Shown: positions 57,343-64,000 of the stretch, in pieces
How positions within the stretch are numbered: the first letter of the stretch is position 1
Layout: each line of letters begins with the position of its first letter
Source: Polyangium fumosum
Lineage (GTDB): Bacteria > Myxococcota_A > Polyangia > Polyangiales > Polyangiaceae
NCBI RefSeq assembly: GCF_005144585.1
Contig: NZ_SSMQ01000049.1
Span: forward strand, 1 to 64,000
Direction: 5' to 3'
Length of the DNA: 64,000 nucleotides
Translations under genes and position numbers: made by a program
The notes under the pieces: model-generated
What the model was told of the DNA's origin: nothing
The model's input: the letters and a program-made list of their open reading frames with translations, nothing else
Database searches by the model: none

Positions 57343-58313
57343 GTGACGCTGCGAAGCGGATCCTGCTCGTCGAGGACGACGATCAGAACGCGGAAGACTA
57401 CACGGACTGGCTGAAGACCGCCGGCTACGAGGTCGAGCGCGCCCGCGCCGCCGAGGACGGCCTCACGCTCGCCGAATCGTTCCGCCCGGACGTCGTCGTC
57501 CTCGACCTCCAGATCCCTTCTCAGCCGGGGCGGACCGACGAGGACACGCGGTTCGGGCTCGCCACGCTCGAAGGGCTCATCCACGCCGATCCGTTCCGGC
57601 CCGTCGTGATCGCCACCGCGCACAAGAACAACCCCGAGCTCATGCGCGAGATCATGCAGCGCACGCGGGGCGGTCAGTTCCTCTTCAAGAGCGAGCGCGA
57701 TCTGAAGGGCGCTTTGCTCCGCTCGGTCGTGCTCGCACTCGCGAGCCCTGTCTACGTCGGGAGCCGCGCGGTTCGCGCGTTCGAGGCCCTCGTCGAAAAG
57801 AACGAGAAGGAGGACAAGTACCGCGACTTCTTGAAGAAGAACTGGCGCATCCTGCTCGGCCCGAAATATCGCGACTGCCGCTCCCCACACGAGGTCGGTC
57901 GCGGCGCCGAGGTCGATCTGCTCTTCGTCCGGCATGACGGCTTTCCGGACCTCTGGGAGCTGAAGCGCCCCGATCAGCCGGTGTTCAAGGCGTACAACAA
58001 CGGTCGCCTCCACCAGAGCGAGGAGTGCTCCCGCGCGGTCGGTCAGGTCATCGAGTACCTCGATCTGGCCGAGAAGCAGCCCTCCGGTCCGAACAGCTAC
58101 GAGGTGCAGCGCGGGATCCGCGTCGACCTCAACCGACCGCGCGGATACGTGGTCATCGGCCGGCGCAAGGACGAGCGCGAGCGCGACCGCCTCGCCTTGG
58201 AAAACAGCTTCCTCGCCGGGATCACCATCCTCACGTACGACGACCTGCTCGAAGGCGCGCGGGAGGTGCTGACCTTCCTGCGCGACTACAGAAACGGGGA
58301 CGCAGGGACCTGA
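57339..58313 (+). CDS. Response regulator with Shedu-type (DUF4263) nuclease output
   Basis: This 324-aa protein starts at ATG 57339 behind GGAGG. Residues 5-135 are a receiver domain: acidic Glu12/Asp13, phosphoacceptor Asp56 (VVVLDLQIP), Thr93 and Lys117. Residues 155-315 match Shedu/DUF4263: FLKKNWRILLG, a PD-(D/E)XK core with Asp193 and Glu207-x-Lys209 (DLWELKRP), Gln236 in AVGQVIEYLD, then RGYVVIGRRKDERERDRL and ILTYDDLLEGA. Shedu proteins are anti-phage nucleases; here phosphorylation of the receiver would be the natural switch. No DNA-binding output domain is present. It is coupled to the upstream kinase. Confidence 0.87.
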   Translation: MSDAAKRILLVEDDDQNAEDYTDWLKTAGYEVERARAAEDGLTLAESFRPDVVVLDLQIPSQPGRTDEDTRFGLATLEGLIHADPFRPVVIATAHKNNPELMREIMQRTRGGQFLFKSERDLKGALLRSVVLALASPVYVGSRAVRAFEALVEKNEKEDKYRDFLKKNWRILLGPKYRDCRSPHEVGRGAEVDLLFVRHDGFPDLWELKRPDQPVFKAYNNGRLHQSEECSRAVGQVIEYLDLAEKQPSGPNSYEVQRGIRVDLNRPRGYVVIGRRKDERERDRLALENSFLAGITILTYDDLLEGAREVLTFLRDYRNGDAGT

Positions 58314-58334
58314 CGAGGCCGGGGATGTGCGCGA

Positions 58335-58726
58335 GGGCTCGGCGAAGCGCCAAGCGAGGGTCGGACGAGGTCAGGTGGCGAAAGGCGAAGCGCCAAGCAC
58401 GGGGGAGCAGAGCCAAGCGGGGGCTCGGCGAATCGCCACGGACCGTTCCTTCGCGCCAGGGTCGTGCTTGGCGAAGCGCCAAGGAGAGGTCGGGAGGGCC
58501 GGTCGCCGGGATGGCGACGCGCCAAGGAGAGGTCGGAACAGGTCGAACGGTGCTTGGCGCAGCGCCAAGGAGGCGTCAGAGAACTCCGGGGTGCGCTTGG
58601 CGCAGCGCCGAAGAAACGTCCGAGGACGCCCGGGTGCGCTTGGCGCAGCGCCAGGGAGGCGCGAGGGCTCCCGAGGGTTGCTTGGCGATGCGCCGAGCGC
58701 CTCCGAGGGGGCTCGGGGATGTCAGG
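58335..58726. repeat. Palindromic array, 43-nt period, 9 units
   Basis: The core GGCGNNGCGCC begins at 58341, 58384, 58427, 58470, 58513, 58556, 58599, 58642 and 58684: seven intervals of exactly 43 nt and one of 42. The best copies read GCTTGGCGCAGCGCCAAGG, a short hairpin; the other ~24 nt of each unit vary but share AGG-rich sequence. A 43-nt period shifts reading frame each unit, so it is not coding. It fills most of the gap between the REC-Shedu gene and the AAA ATPase gene. It superficially resembles CRISPR but its repeat is too short and its spacers are related. Confidence 0.88.
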
Positions 58727-58804
58727 ACCGAGCGACGGCGGCGCCTATCCAGACCATGACGGGATCCGCTACCCTGCGACCGCCCTTTGGGGGAAGGGGA
58801 AGCC

Positions 58805-60040
58805 ATGGGCGAATACCAGGACGACGAGCTGAGTGCGGACAGCGAAGACGAGGTCGGGATGCTCACGGACGTTCCCCTGCCTCGCATCGAGCGCATCGAG
58901 ATCAGCGGGTATCGACCGTTCTCGACGTTCGTTGCTTCTCCGGGTCCGCTCACCGTGCTCATCGGCGCGAATGCGTCGGGCAAGTCGAGCCTCTTCGATG
59001 CGCTGCGGCTCCTCACGTATGCCGCGCAAAGCCCACTGCCGCCGGAAATCGATCCGCGACTCGGCACTTCGGCGGCCTTGTTCCACGCAGGGGGGCCCCC
59101 TCGAATCGATCTCGGGATCCGCACGCAGCTCGCGGGGCGATCGCTGCGTTACGAGGTGAGCGTGGAGGGACCCGTGGGGACACCACGGATCGCGAGGGAG
59201 CTTCTCGCCACGGCGCCGACGGATCCCGAGGCGAAGCCCCACGCATTCCTCGACTTTCACTACGGCACGGGTCGCGTCGCCGCGAGCGAGGATGCCGTCC
59301 GAACGCCGCAGTGGACGATGTCCCCGAACGAGCTCGCCCTTCGCCGCGCCTTGTTCCCGGATCTCGACGTTCCTGCGAAGTTCCAGGGGTTCGTTTCGTC
59401 GTGGCGGTTCTACGGAGACATCGACGTCTCGCCCGGGGCGGCGACGCGGCGACCTGCGTACGTCGATGAATTCGCGGTGCCAGCCGAGGACGGGGGGAAC
59501 CTCAGCGCCGTGCTGAGTTCGCTGTTCCTCGAGCATCCCGACGCGTGGGGCGAACTCGAAACAGCGCTTCGATCTGCCATCCCCGGCTTTGAATCCATCA
59601 CGGTAAAGCCCCGCGGCGCCAAGGGGATGGTCATCGGCGTGTGGCGTGAGCGCGGTGTGAAAGACGAGCTCACGCTGGTCGATCTGTCCGACGGGACGCT
59701 GCGATTGCTCTGGTGGCTCGCGCTCGCGTTCTCACCGAAGCTGCCGCCCGTCGTGTGCATCGACGAGCCCGAACTCGGGCTACATCCGCGTGTGCTGCCC
59801 ATCCTGGCGGGCGCGTTCAAGCTGGCATCGGCGCGCTCGCAGCTCCTCATCGCCACACACTCGCCGCACTTCCTCTCGCAGTTCGAGCTCGAAGACATCG
59901 CGGTCATGCGCAAGGAGGACGGGCGCGCGAGGTTCGTGCGTCCTGCGACGAGCGATGCGCTTCGGCGCGAGGTCGCGGAGATCGGGGGCGAGGCGATCGC
60001 CAAGCTGTTCCTGAGCGAGGAGCTCGAGGTCCTGCCGTGA
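58805..60040 (+). CDS. AAA_21-type (OLD-like) ABC-fold ATPase
   Basis: This 411-aa protein starts at ATG 58805 with AAGGGGAAG upstream; TTG 58787 is rejected. An acidic N-terminal 25 residues precede the ATPase: Walker A GANASGKSS (54-62), an ABC-signature-like LSDGTLRLL near 295, Walker B VVCIDEPELGLHP (316-328) and an H-loop ATHSP near 351. This is the AAA_21/AAA_15 class found in OLD, PARIS-type and retron-linked anti-phage systems. The GTGA overlap with the DUF4276 gene fixes the pair. Defence is inferred from family and context. Confidence 0.88.
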   Translation: MGEYQDDELSADSEDEVGMLTDVPLPRIERIEISGYRPFSTFVASPGPLTVLIGANASGKSSLFDALRLLTYAAQSPLPPEIDPRLGTSAALFHAGGPPRIDLGIRTQLAGRSLRYEVSVEGPVGTPRIARELLATAPTDPEAKPHAFLDFHYGTGRVAASEDAVRTPQWTMSPNELALRRALFPDLDVPAKFQGFVSSWRFYGDIDVSPGAATRRPAYVDEFAVPAEDGGNLSAVLSSLFLEHPDAWGELETALRSAIPGFESITVKPRGAKGMVIGVWRERGVKDELTLVDLSDGTLRLLWWLALAFSPKLPPVVCIDEPELGLHPRVLPILAGAFKLASARSQLLIATHSPHFLSQFELEDIAVMRKEDGRARFVRPATSDALRREVAEIGGEAIAKLFLSEELEVLP

Positions 60041-60705
60041 AGGTCATCGTCTACGTCGAAGGTCCTTCCGACAAGAGCGCCCTCGAAGCACTTCTCAAGC
60101 CGATCATCGAGGAGGGTAGACGCAACGGAAGAGGGATCAGCTTCTCTCCCCAGGGCGGCAAGGCACAGATCCTCAACGATGTTCCCAGGAAGGCAGCCGA
60201 ACACCTGAAGCAGCACCCCCAAGATTGGGTCTTCGTGCTGCCTGACCTCTACCCGATGGCGTATTACGACGGTGGCCCAAACGAGCACCGCTCGTTCCCC
60301 GCGTTGCGGCAGCTTTTACAGGACAAGTTCAAGAGGTGGGCAGATAAATTCGGTCTGTCCGTGGAGACCCTCGACCACTTTCGTGTGCACTGCCTGAAGC
60401 ATGATCTGGAGGCGTTGTTGCTCGCGGCGCCGGATGCACTTCGCGCCCGGCTCAAGACGAAGGACAAGCTTCATGGGCACTGGCGGATGCCCGTCGAGGA
60501 CCAGAACGACAACAAGCCCCCCAAACGTGTGGTCGAGGCGCTCTTCGAGAAATATCGGGAGAAGCCCAAGTACATCGACACGATCGACGCCGTCTGGATC
60601 CTCGGCCGTGCCGTGTTCTCCGACGTCGAATCCGCCTGTCCGCAGAACTTCGCCCCCCTCGTCCGGGAGCTGCGGAGCATCGCGGCGGATGGCGCCCTCC
60701 CGTGA
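60037..60705 (+). CDS. DUF4276 TOPRIM-like protein
   Basis: This 222-aa protein starts at GTG 60037, inside the stop of the ATPase gene. The N-terminal VIVYVEGPSDKSALEALL provides the conserved glutamate of TOPRIM-like folds, and VFVLPDLYPM the acidic DLYP motif typical of DUF4276. His/Asp residues in HCLKHDLEALLL follow. TOPRIM nucleases paired with AAA ATPases cut nucleic acid in OLD-type defence; by analogy this is the effector. A complete active site cannot be confirmed by eye. Confidence 0.8.
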   Translation: MKVIVYVEGPSDKSALEALLKPIIEEGRRNGRGISFSPQGGKAQILNDVPRKAAEHLKQHPQDWVFVLPDLYPMAYYDGGPNEHRSFPALRQLLQDKFKRWADKFGLSVETLDHFRVHCLKHDLEALLLAAPDALRARLKTKDKLHGHWRMPVEDQNDNKPPKRVVEALFEKYREKPKYIDTIDAVWILGRAVFSDVESACPQNFAPLVRELRSIAADGALP

Positions 60706-60770
60706 CCCGACCTAGAAGCACGACGCGCCGTCCCTTGCGCGCGCGGTTCACCTGGTGAGAAAAAGGACCC

Positions 60771-63404
60771 ATGGCCGACACCGAGGGCACAATCCACCTC
60801 GAACGCTTCACGAACGACGCGAGGCAAATCGTCGCGGGCGCGCAGGCGCTCGCCGACGACCGGAAGCACGCCGAGGTCTCGCCGCTGCACCTGCTCGTGC
60901 GTTTGCTCGAACGGGATCGCGGCGTCCTCGAGGTCTTCCGGCGCGCCGGCGCCGACCCGAACGAGACGATGAACCTCGCGGAGGCGGCCCTCCGGCGTCA
61001 GCCGAAATCGACGGGCGGCGTCTCGTACGTGGACGCCCGGCTGCTCGATCTGCTCGGGCGGGCCGAGCGCGAGGCGACGCGGGACAAGTTGCCGAATGTC
61101 GGCATCGAGCACCTCCTGCACGCGCTGGCGCAGGAGATCCGCGGGCCGGCGGGGGAGATCCTCTCGTCGTTCGGCATCAGCCCGGGCGCGTTCCGCCCGC
61201 ACCTCGGCGCGCTCGCGGAGGGCGAAGCGAAGTCGCCGGCCCCGCGGGATTCGAGCGCGGCGGTCGTCACGAGCGCAGCGGGGAGCACCGAGGCGAACGG
61301 CTACACGCGGGACCTCGTGGCCGACGCGCGCAAGGGCCTCTTCGATCCGGTGATCGGTCGTGACGGGGAGGCGCGGCGGTTGCTCCAGATCCTGGAGCGC
61401 CGTTTCAAGAACCATCCGCTCGTCGTGGGGGAGCCGGGCGTCGGCAAGTCGGCGTTGATCCGCGGGCTCGCCGATCGCATCGCGCGTGGCGACGTGCCGT
61501 CGAACCTCGCGGGCGCGCGCCTCTACGAGCTCGACACGGGCGCGCTCGTCGCGGGCGCGAAGCTGCGCGGCGAGATCGAGCAGCGCCTCAAGGCCCTCAT
61601 CGACAAGCTGCGCAGCGTGCAGGACGCCGAGACCATCCTCGTCGTCGAGGACATCGACGCGCTCTTCGGCCAGGGCGTGCAGGGCTCGGGTGTCGGTGAT
61701 CTCCTGAAGCCGCTGCTCGCGCGGAGCGAGATCCGCATTCTCGCGACCACCACGACCGAGGGCATCCGCAAGCTGAACGAGCGGGATGCTTCGATCCTGC
61801 GGCGCTTCGCGGTGGTGAACATGGAGCCGCCGTCGATCGAACAGGCGACCGAGATCCTGCGCGGCGTCGCCACGAAGTACGAGGCGCACCACCGCGTGCG
61901 CATCGGCGAGAGCGCGATCCTCTCGGCCGTGAGCCTCGCCAAGCGTTACCTCTCGGATCGCGCGCTGCCGGACACGGCGGTGGATCTCCTCGACGAGACC
62001 AGCGCGCGCAAACGCGTCGAGGTCGACGGCGTGCCCGCGGAGGTCGACGCGCTGAGCCGCCGCGTTGATGCGCTGAAGGCGCAGATCGCGGCGCTCGCGG
62101 ACGACGAGGATCGGCTGAGCGTGCAGGCGCGGCAGCGGCTGGAGAAGGAGCTCGGCGAGGTCGAGCCGCGCGCGAAGGAGATGCGGACGAACATCGCGGC
62201 GCGGCGTGGGGTCGTCGCGGCCGTGCAGTCGATCCGCAAGGAGTTCGCGGCGGCGAACGAGGCCCTCGCGACGGCGCAACGCGAGAAGAACTACGCGCGG
62301 ATCGGCGAGATCGAGCACGTGACCTTGCCCGAGATCCGTCGACGTCTGGAGACGGCCGAGGGGGCCGCGAAGCGCGAGGGCGCCGAGAGCGGCGCGAACA
62401 TGGTCACGGAGAACGACGTGGCCGGCACGCTCGCCGAGTGGACGGGCATCCCGGTCGCGAAGATGCTCGAAGGCGAGTCGGAGAAGCTGCTCAAGATGGA
62501 AGAGCGGCTCGCGCGCCGCGTGGTCGGTCAGGACGAGGCCGTGCGCGCGATCGCCCGCGCCGTGCGCCGCGGCCGCGTGGGCCTGCGCGATCCGGGCAAG
62601 CCCATCGGCTCGTTCCTCTTCCTCGGGCCGAGCGGTGTCGGCAAGACCGAGCTCGCCAAGGCCCTCGCCGAGTTCTTGTTCGACGACGAGCAGGCGCTCA
62701 CGCGGCTCGACATGAGCGAGTTCATGGAGCGGCACATGGCGCAGCGCCTCATCGGCGCGCCGCCCGGCTACGCCGACAGCGAGCAAGGCGGCTTCTTGAC
62801 CGAGGCGGCGCGGCGCAGGCCCTACAGCGTCCTGCTCTTCGACGAGGTCGAGAAGGCGCACGCGGACGTGTTCAACCTGCTCCTCCAGATCCTCGACGAC
62901 GGCCGCCTGACCGACGGTCGTGGCAGGACGGCGGATTTTTCGAACACGGTCGTGATCATGACCTCGAACATCGGTTCGAAGCGGATCCTGGAGACCGACG
63001 CGAAGCTCTTCGGCACCGAGGACGGGCGTGACGCGATTCGCGACGTGCTCTTCGAGGAGCTGAAGAACTTCTTCCGGCCGGAGTTCTTGAATCGAATCGA
63101 CGACATCGTCGTGTTCAAGGCCCTGACGAAGCAGGATCTGCGCGGCGTCGTCGACATCCAGCTCCGGCGGCTCGAGCGGCTCCTGGCGGATCGAGAGATC
63201 AAGGTGCAGCTCGACGACGCGGCGAAGGACCTGCTCGTCGACATCGGCTACGAGCCCTCGCTCGGCGCGCGCCCGCTGAAGCGCGCCATCCTGAAAGAGC
63301 TGCAAAACCCGCTCGCCGAGGCGATCCTCGCAGGCGGCTACAGCCCCGGACAGGTCGTGCACGTCCGCGGCGCCGACGGTTCGTTCTCCTTCACCAAGGT
63401 CTGA
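60771..63404 (+). CDS. ClpA/ClpB-type AAA+ chaperone
   Basis: This 877-aa protein has a Clp N-domain (1-145) and nucleotide-binding domain 1 with [11 protein letters not shown] and [11 protein letters not shown] middle region follows, about 90 residues of coiled coil and shorter than typical ClpB. Domain 2 has [31 protein letters not shown] and arginine-finger region RPEFLNRID, then a C-terminal D2-small domain. It has no obvious ClpP-binding IGF/IGL loop, so disaggregation (ClpB-like) is more likely than proteolysis. ATG 60771 follows AAGGA. It unfolds aggregated proteins with ATP. Confidence 0.9.
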   Translation: MADTEGTIHLERFTNDARQIVAGAQALADDRKHAEVSPLHLLVRLLERDRGVLEVFRRAGADPNETMNLAEAALRRQPKSTGGVSYVDARLLDLLGRAEREATRDKLPNVGIEHLLHALAQEIRGPAGEILSSFGISPGAFRPHLGALAEGEAKSPAPRDSSAAVVTSAAGSTEANGYTRDLVADARKGLFDPVIGRDGEARRLLQILERRFKNHPLVVGEPGVGKSALIRGLADRIARGDVPSNLAGARLYELDTGALVAGAKLRGEIEQRLKALIDKLRSVQDAETILVVEDIDALFGQGVQGSGVGDLLKPLLARSEIRILATTTTEGIRKLNERDASILRRFAVVNMEPPSIEQATEILRGVATKYEAHHRVRIGESAILSAVSLAKRYLSDRALPDTAVDLLDETSARKRVEVDGVPAEVDALSRRVDALKAQIAALADDEDRLSVQARQRLEKELGEVEPRAKEMRTNIAARRGVVAAVQSIRKEFAAANEALATAQREKNYARIGEIEHVTLPEIRRRLETAEGAAKREGAESGANMVTENDVAGTLAEWTGIPVAKMLEGESEKLLKMEERLARRVVGQDEAVRAIARAVRRGRVGLRDPGKPIGSFLFLGPSGVGKTELAKALAEFLFDDEQALTRLDMSEFMERHMAQRLIGAPPGYADSEQGGFLTEAARRRPYSVLLFDEVEKAHADVFNLLLQILDDGRLTDGRGRTADFSNTVVIMTSNIGSKRILETDAKLFGTEDGRDAIRDVLFEELKNFFRPEFLNRIDDIVVFKALTKQDLRGVVDIQLRRLERLLADREIKVQLDDAAKDLLVDIGYEPSLGARPLKRAILKELQNPLAEAILAGGYSPGQVVHVRGADGSFSFTKV

Positions 63405-63539
63405 GCGCGGCGCGTCGACTGACGCGTTGCGTCGGCGGGACCCATCCTCGCTCGTTCGAGAGACGGCGGATCGGGACTCCGCGCAAACATTGACGCCGCT
63501 GTGACGAGCGGAGATCCTACGAGTGTAGGAGGCTCCGGC

Positions 63540-64000
63540 ATGCCTGGCAGGAACGTATCGCGGCGCTTGTTCGTGGGAGTGATGGGGGGCGGAGTGCTCG
63601 CCGCACCGGTTGTCGCCTCCGCGCGCCCGGAGACCACGTCCGCCGCAAAAATTGCGGCGCCCAGCGAGAAGCCGCTCGACGCGCCGACGCGCGAGAACGT
63701 CGCCAAGCTGCTGCATCCGCTGGCCGCGGGATCTCGCCTCGCGCGCTGGACGATCGTCCAGATCGATCCGGTCGTGAACGGGTGTGTGAGCATCAAGGTT
63801 CGGACGGACGATGGGCACACGTTTGACCTCGAACTGCTCGCGCGCGACCGCACCGCGCTCGCGCAGCGGCCGCCCGCGGAGACGGAGCGGCACGCGATCT
63901 TCGTGGTGAACGGCGGCAACGGCTGGGCGACCACGCAGGAGGAGCTCGGGCTCGCGGCCATGACGCTCGCGCAGATCGTCGCGAAGAACGAGCGTGAGGT
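63540..64000 (+). CDS. Tat-signal exported protein, 3' truncated
   Basis: ATG 63540 follows TAGGAGG at seven bases, a strong ribosome-binding site. The frame stays open for 153 codons to the window end. The N-terminus NVSRRLFVGVMGGGVLAAP is a twin-arginine signal ending at VASA, so a cofactor-containing or folded periplasmic protein is possible. The rest (residues 45-153) reads as helix-strand sequence (WTIVQIDPVVNGCVSIKV, HAIFVVNGGNGWATTQEEL). I do not recognise the family. Confidence 0.75.
   Translation, partial: MPGRNVSRRLFVGVMGGGVLAAPVVASARPETTSAAKIAAPSEKPLDAPTRENVAKLLHPLAAGSRLARWTIVQIDPVVNGCVSIKVRTDDGHTFDLELLARDRTALAQRPPAETERHAIFVVNGGNGWATTQEELGLAAMTLAQIVAKNERE

Noticed and set aside
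58335-58726. CRISPR array
   Set aside because: Direct repeat is only about 18-22 nt, spacers are 21-25 nt and share sequence, and no cas gene is in the window.
58327-59469. Plus-strand 380-aa open frame through the palindromic array
   Set aside because: It crosses the 43-nt array and then overlaps the AAA ATPase in another frame; composition is shadow-like.
60471-63893. Minus-strand 1140-aa open frame
   Set aside because: Exact antisense of the ClpB-like gene, with an Arg/Glu/Leu-rich composition; a GC-rich codon-phase shadow.

Overview
The window is high-GC, densely coding DNA of the kind found in large-genome myxobacteria (Polyangiales/Sorangiineae type). Reasons: many lipoproteins with long Gly-rich linkers, two Hanks-type Ser/Thr kinases with TPR/PEGA partners, a PilZ protein of a myxobacterial type, GTG/TTG starts and abundant GTGA/ATGA overlaps. 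This placement is inferred from gene style. No tRNA, rRNA, transposase or canonical CRISPR was found.

Layout. 1-12.6 kb: cell-surface lipoproteins (a truncated Gly-rich/Cys-rich protein, two tandem choice-of-anchor-L paralogues with Ca-binding-like motifs, a SUMF1-fold and an Asp-box lipoprotein), an AT-hook regulator, a PQQ sugar dehydrogenase and a Bax-inhibitor-1 membrane protein. 12.7-21 kb: GAF/HD-GYP protein coupled to PhoH, an OprP-type porin, a penicillin-binding transpeptidase, thymidine kinase and small proteins. 21-29 kb: a metalloprotease/propeller/beta-barrel fusion coupled to a PilZ protein, a formyltransferase-like protein, then ftsE-ftsX-envC-like divisome genes. 29.2-32.4 kb: a 43-nt hairpin array followed by an ATPase/TPR pair. 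32.5-39 kb: esterase, PEP-utilising enzyme, periplasmic proteins and 3-hydroxyacyl-CoA dehydrogenase. 39-49.5 kb: a 1517-aa anti-sigma/FecR/VIT/vWA/TPR protein with its ECF sigma factor, an HtrA-like pseudoprotease, PP2C phosphatase and a Ser/Thr kinase with partner. 49.6-55 kb: acetyl-CoA synthetase, a second kinase with a TPR/PEGA/barrel partner, and glutaredoxin.

55.3-60.7 kb holds the most unusual block. A 685-residue protein reads as a degenerate nuclease-like domain, a degenerate NACHT/STAND module and a complete histidine kinase. It overlaps by ATGA a response regulator whose output domain is a Shedu-type (DUF4263) PD-(D/E)XK nuclease. Behind them lies a nine-copy palindromic array with an almost exact 43-nt period, then an AAA ATPase translationally coupled to a TOPRIM-like DUF4276 protein. 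This looks like a candidate anti-phage locus in which a two-component phosphorelay would control a nuclease. A different array with the same 43-nt period lies beside the ATPase/TPR pair at 29.2 kb. The window ends with a ClpB-type disaggregase and a truncated Tat-signal protein.
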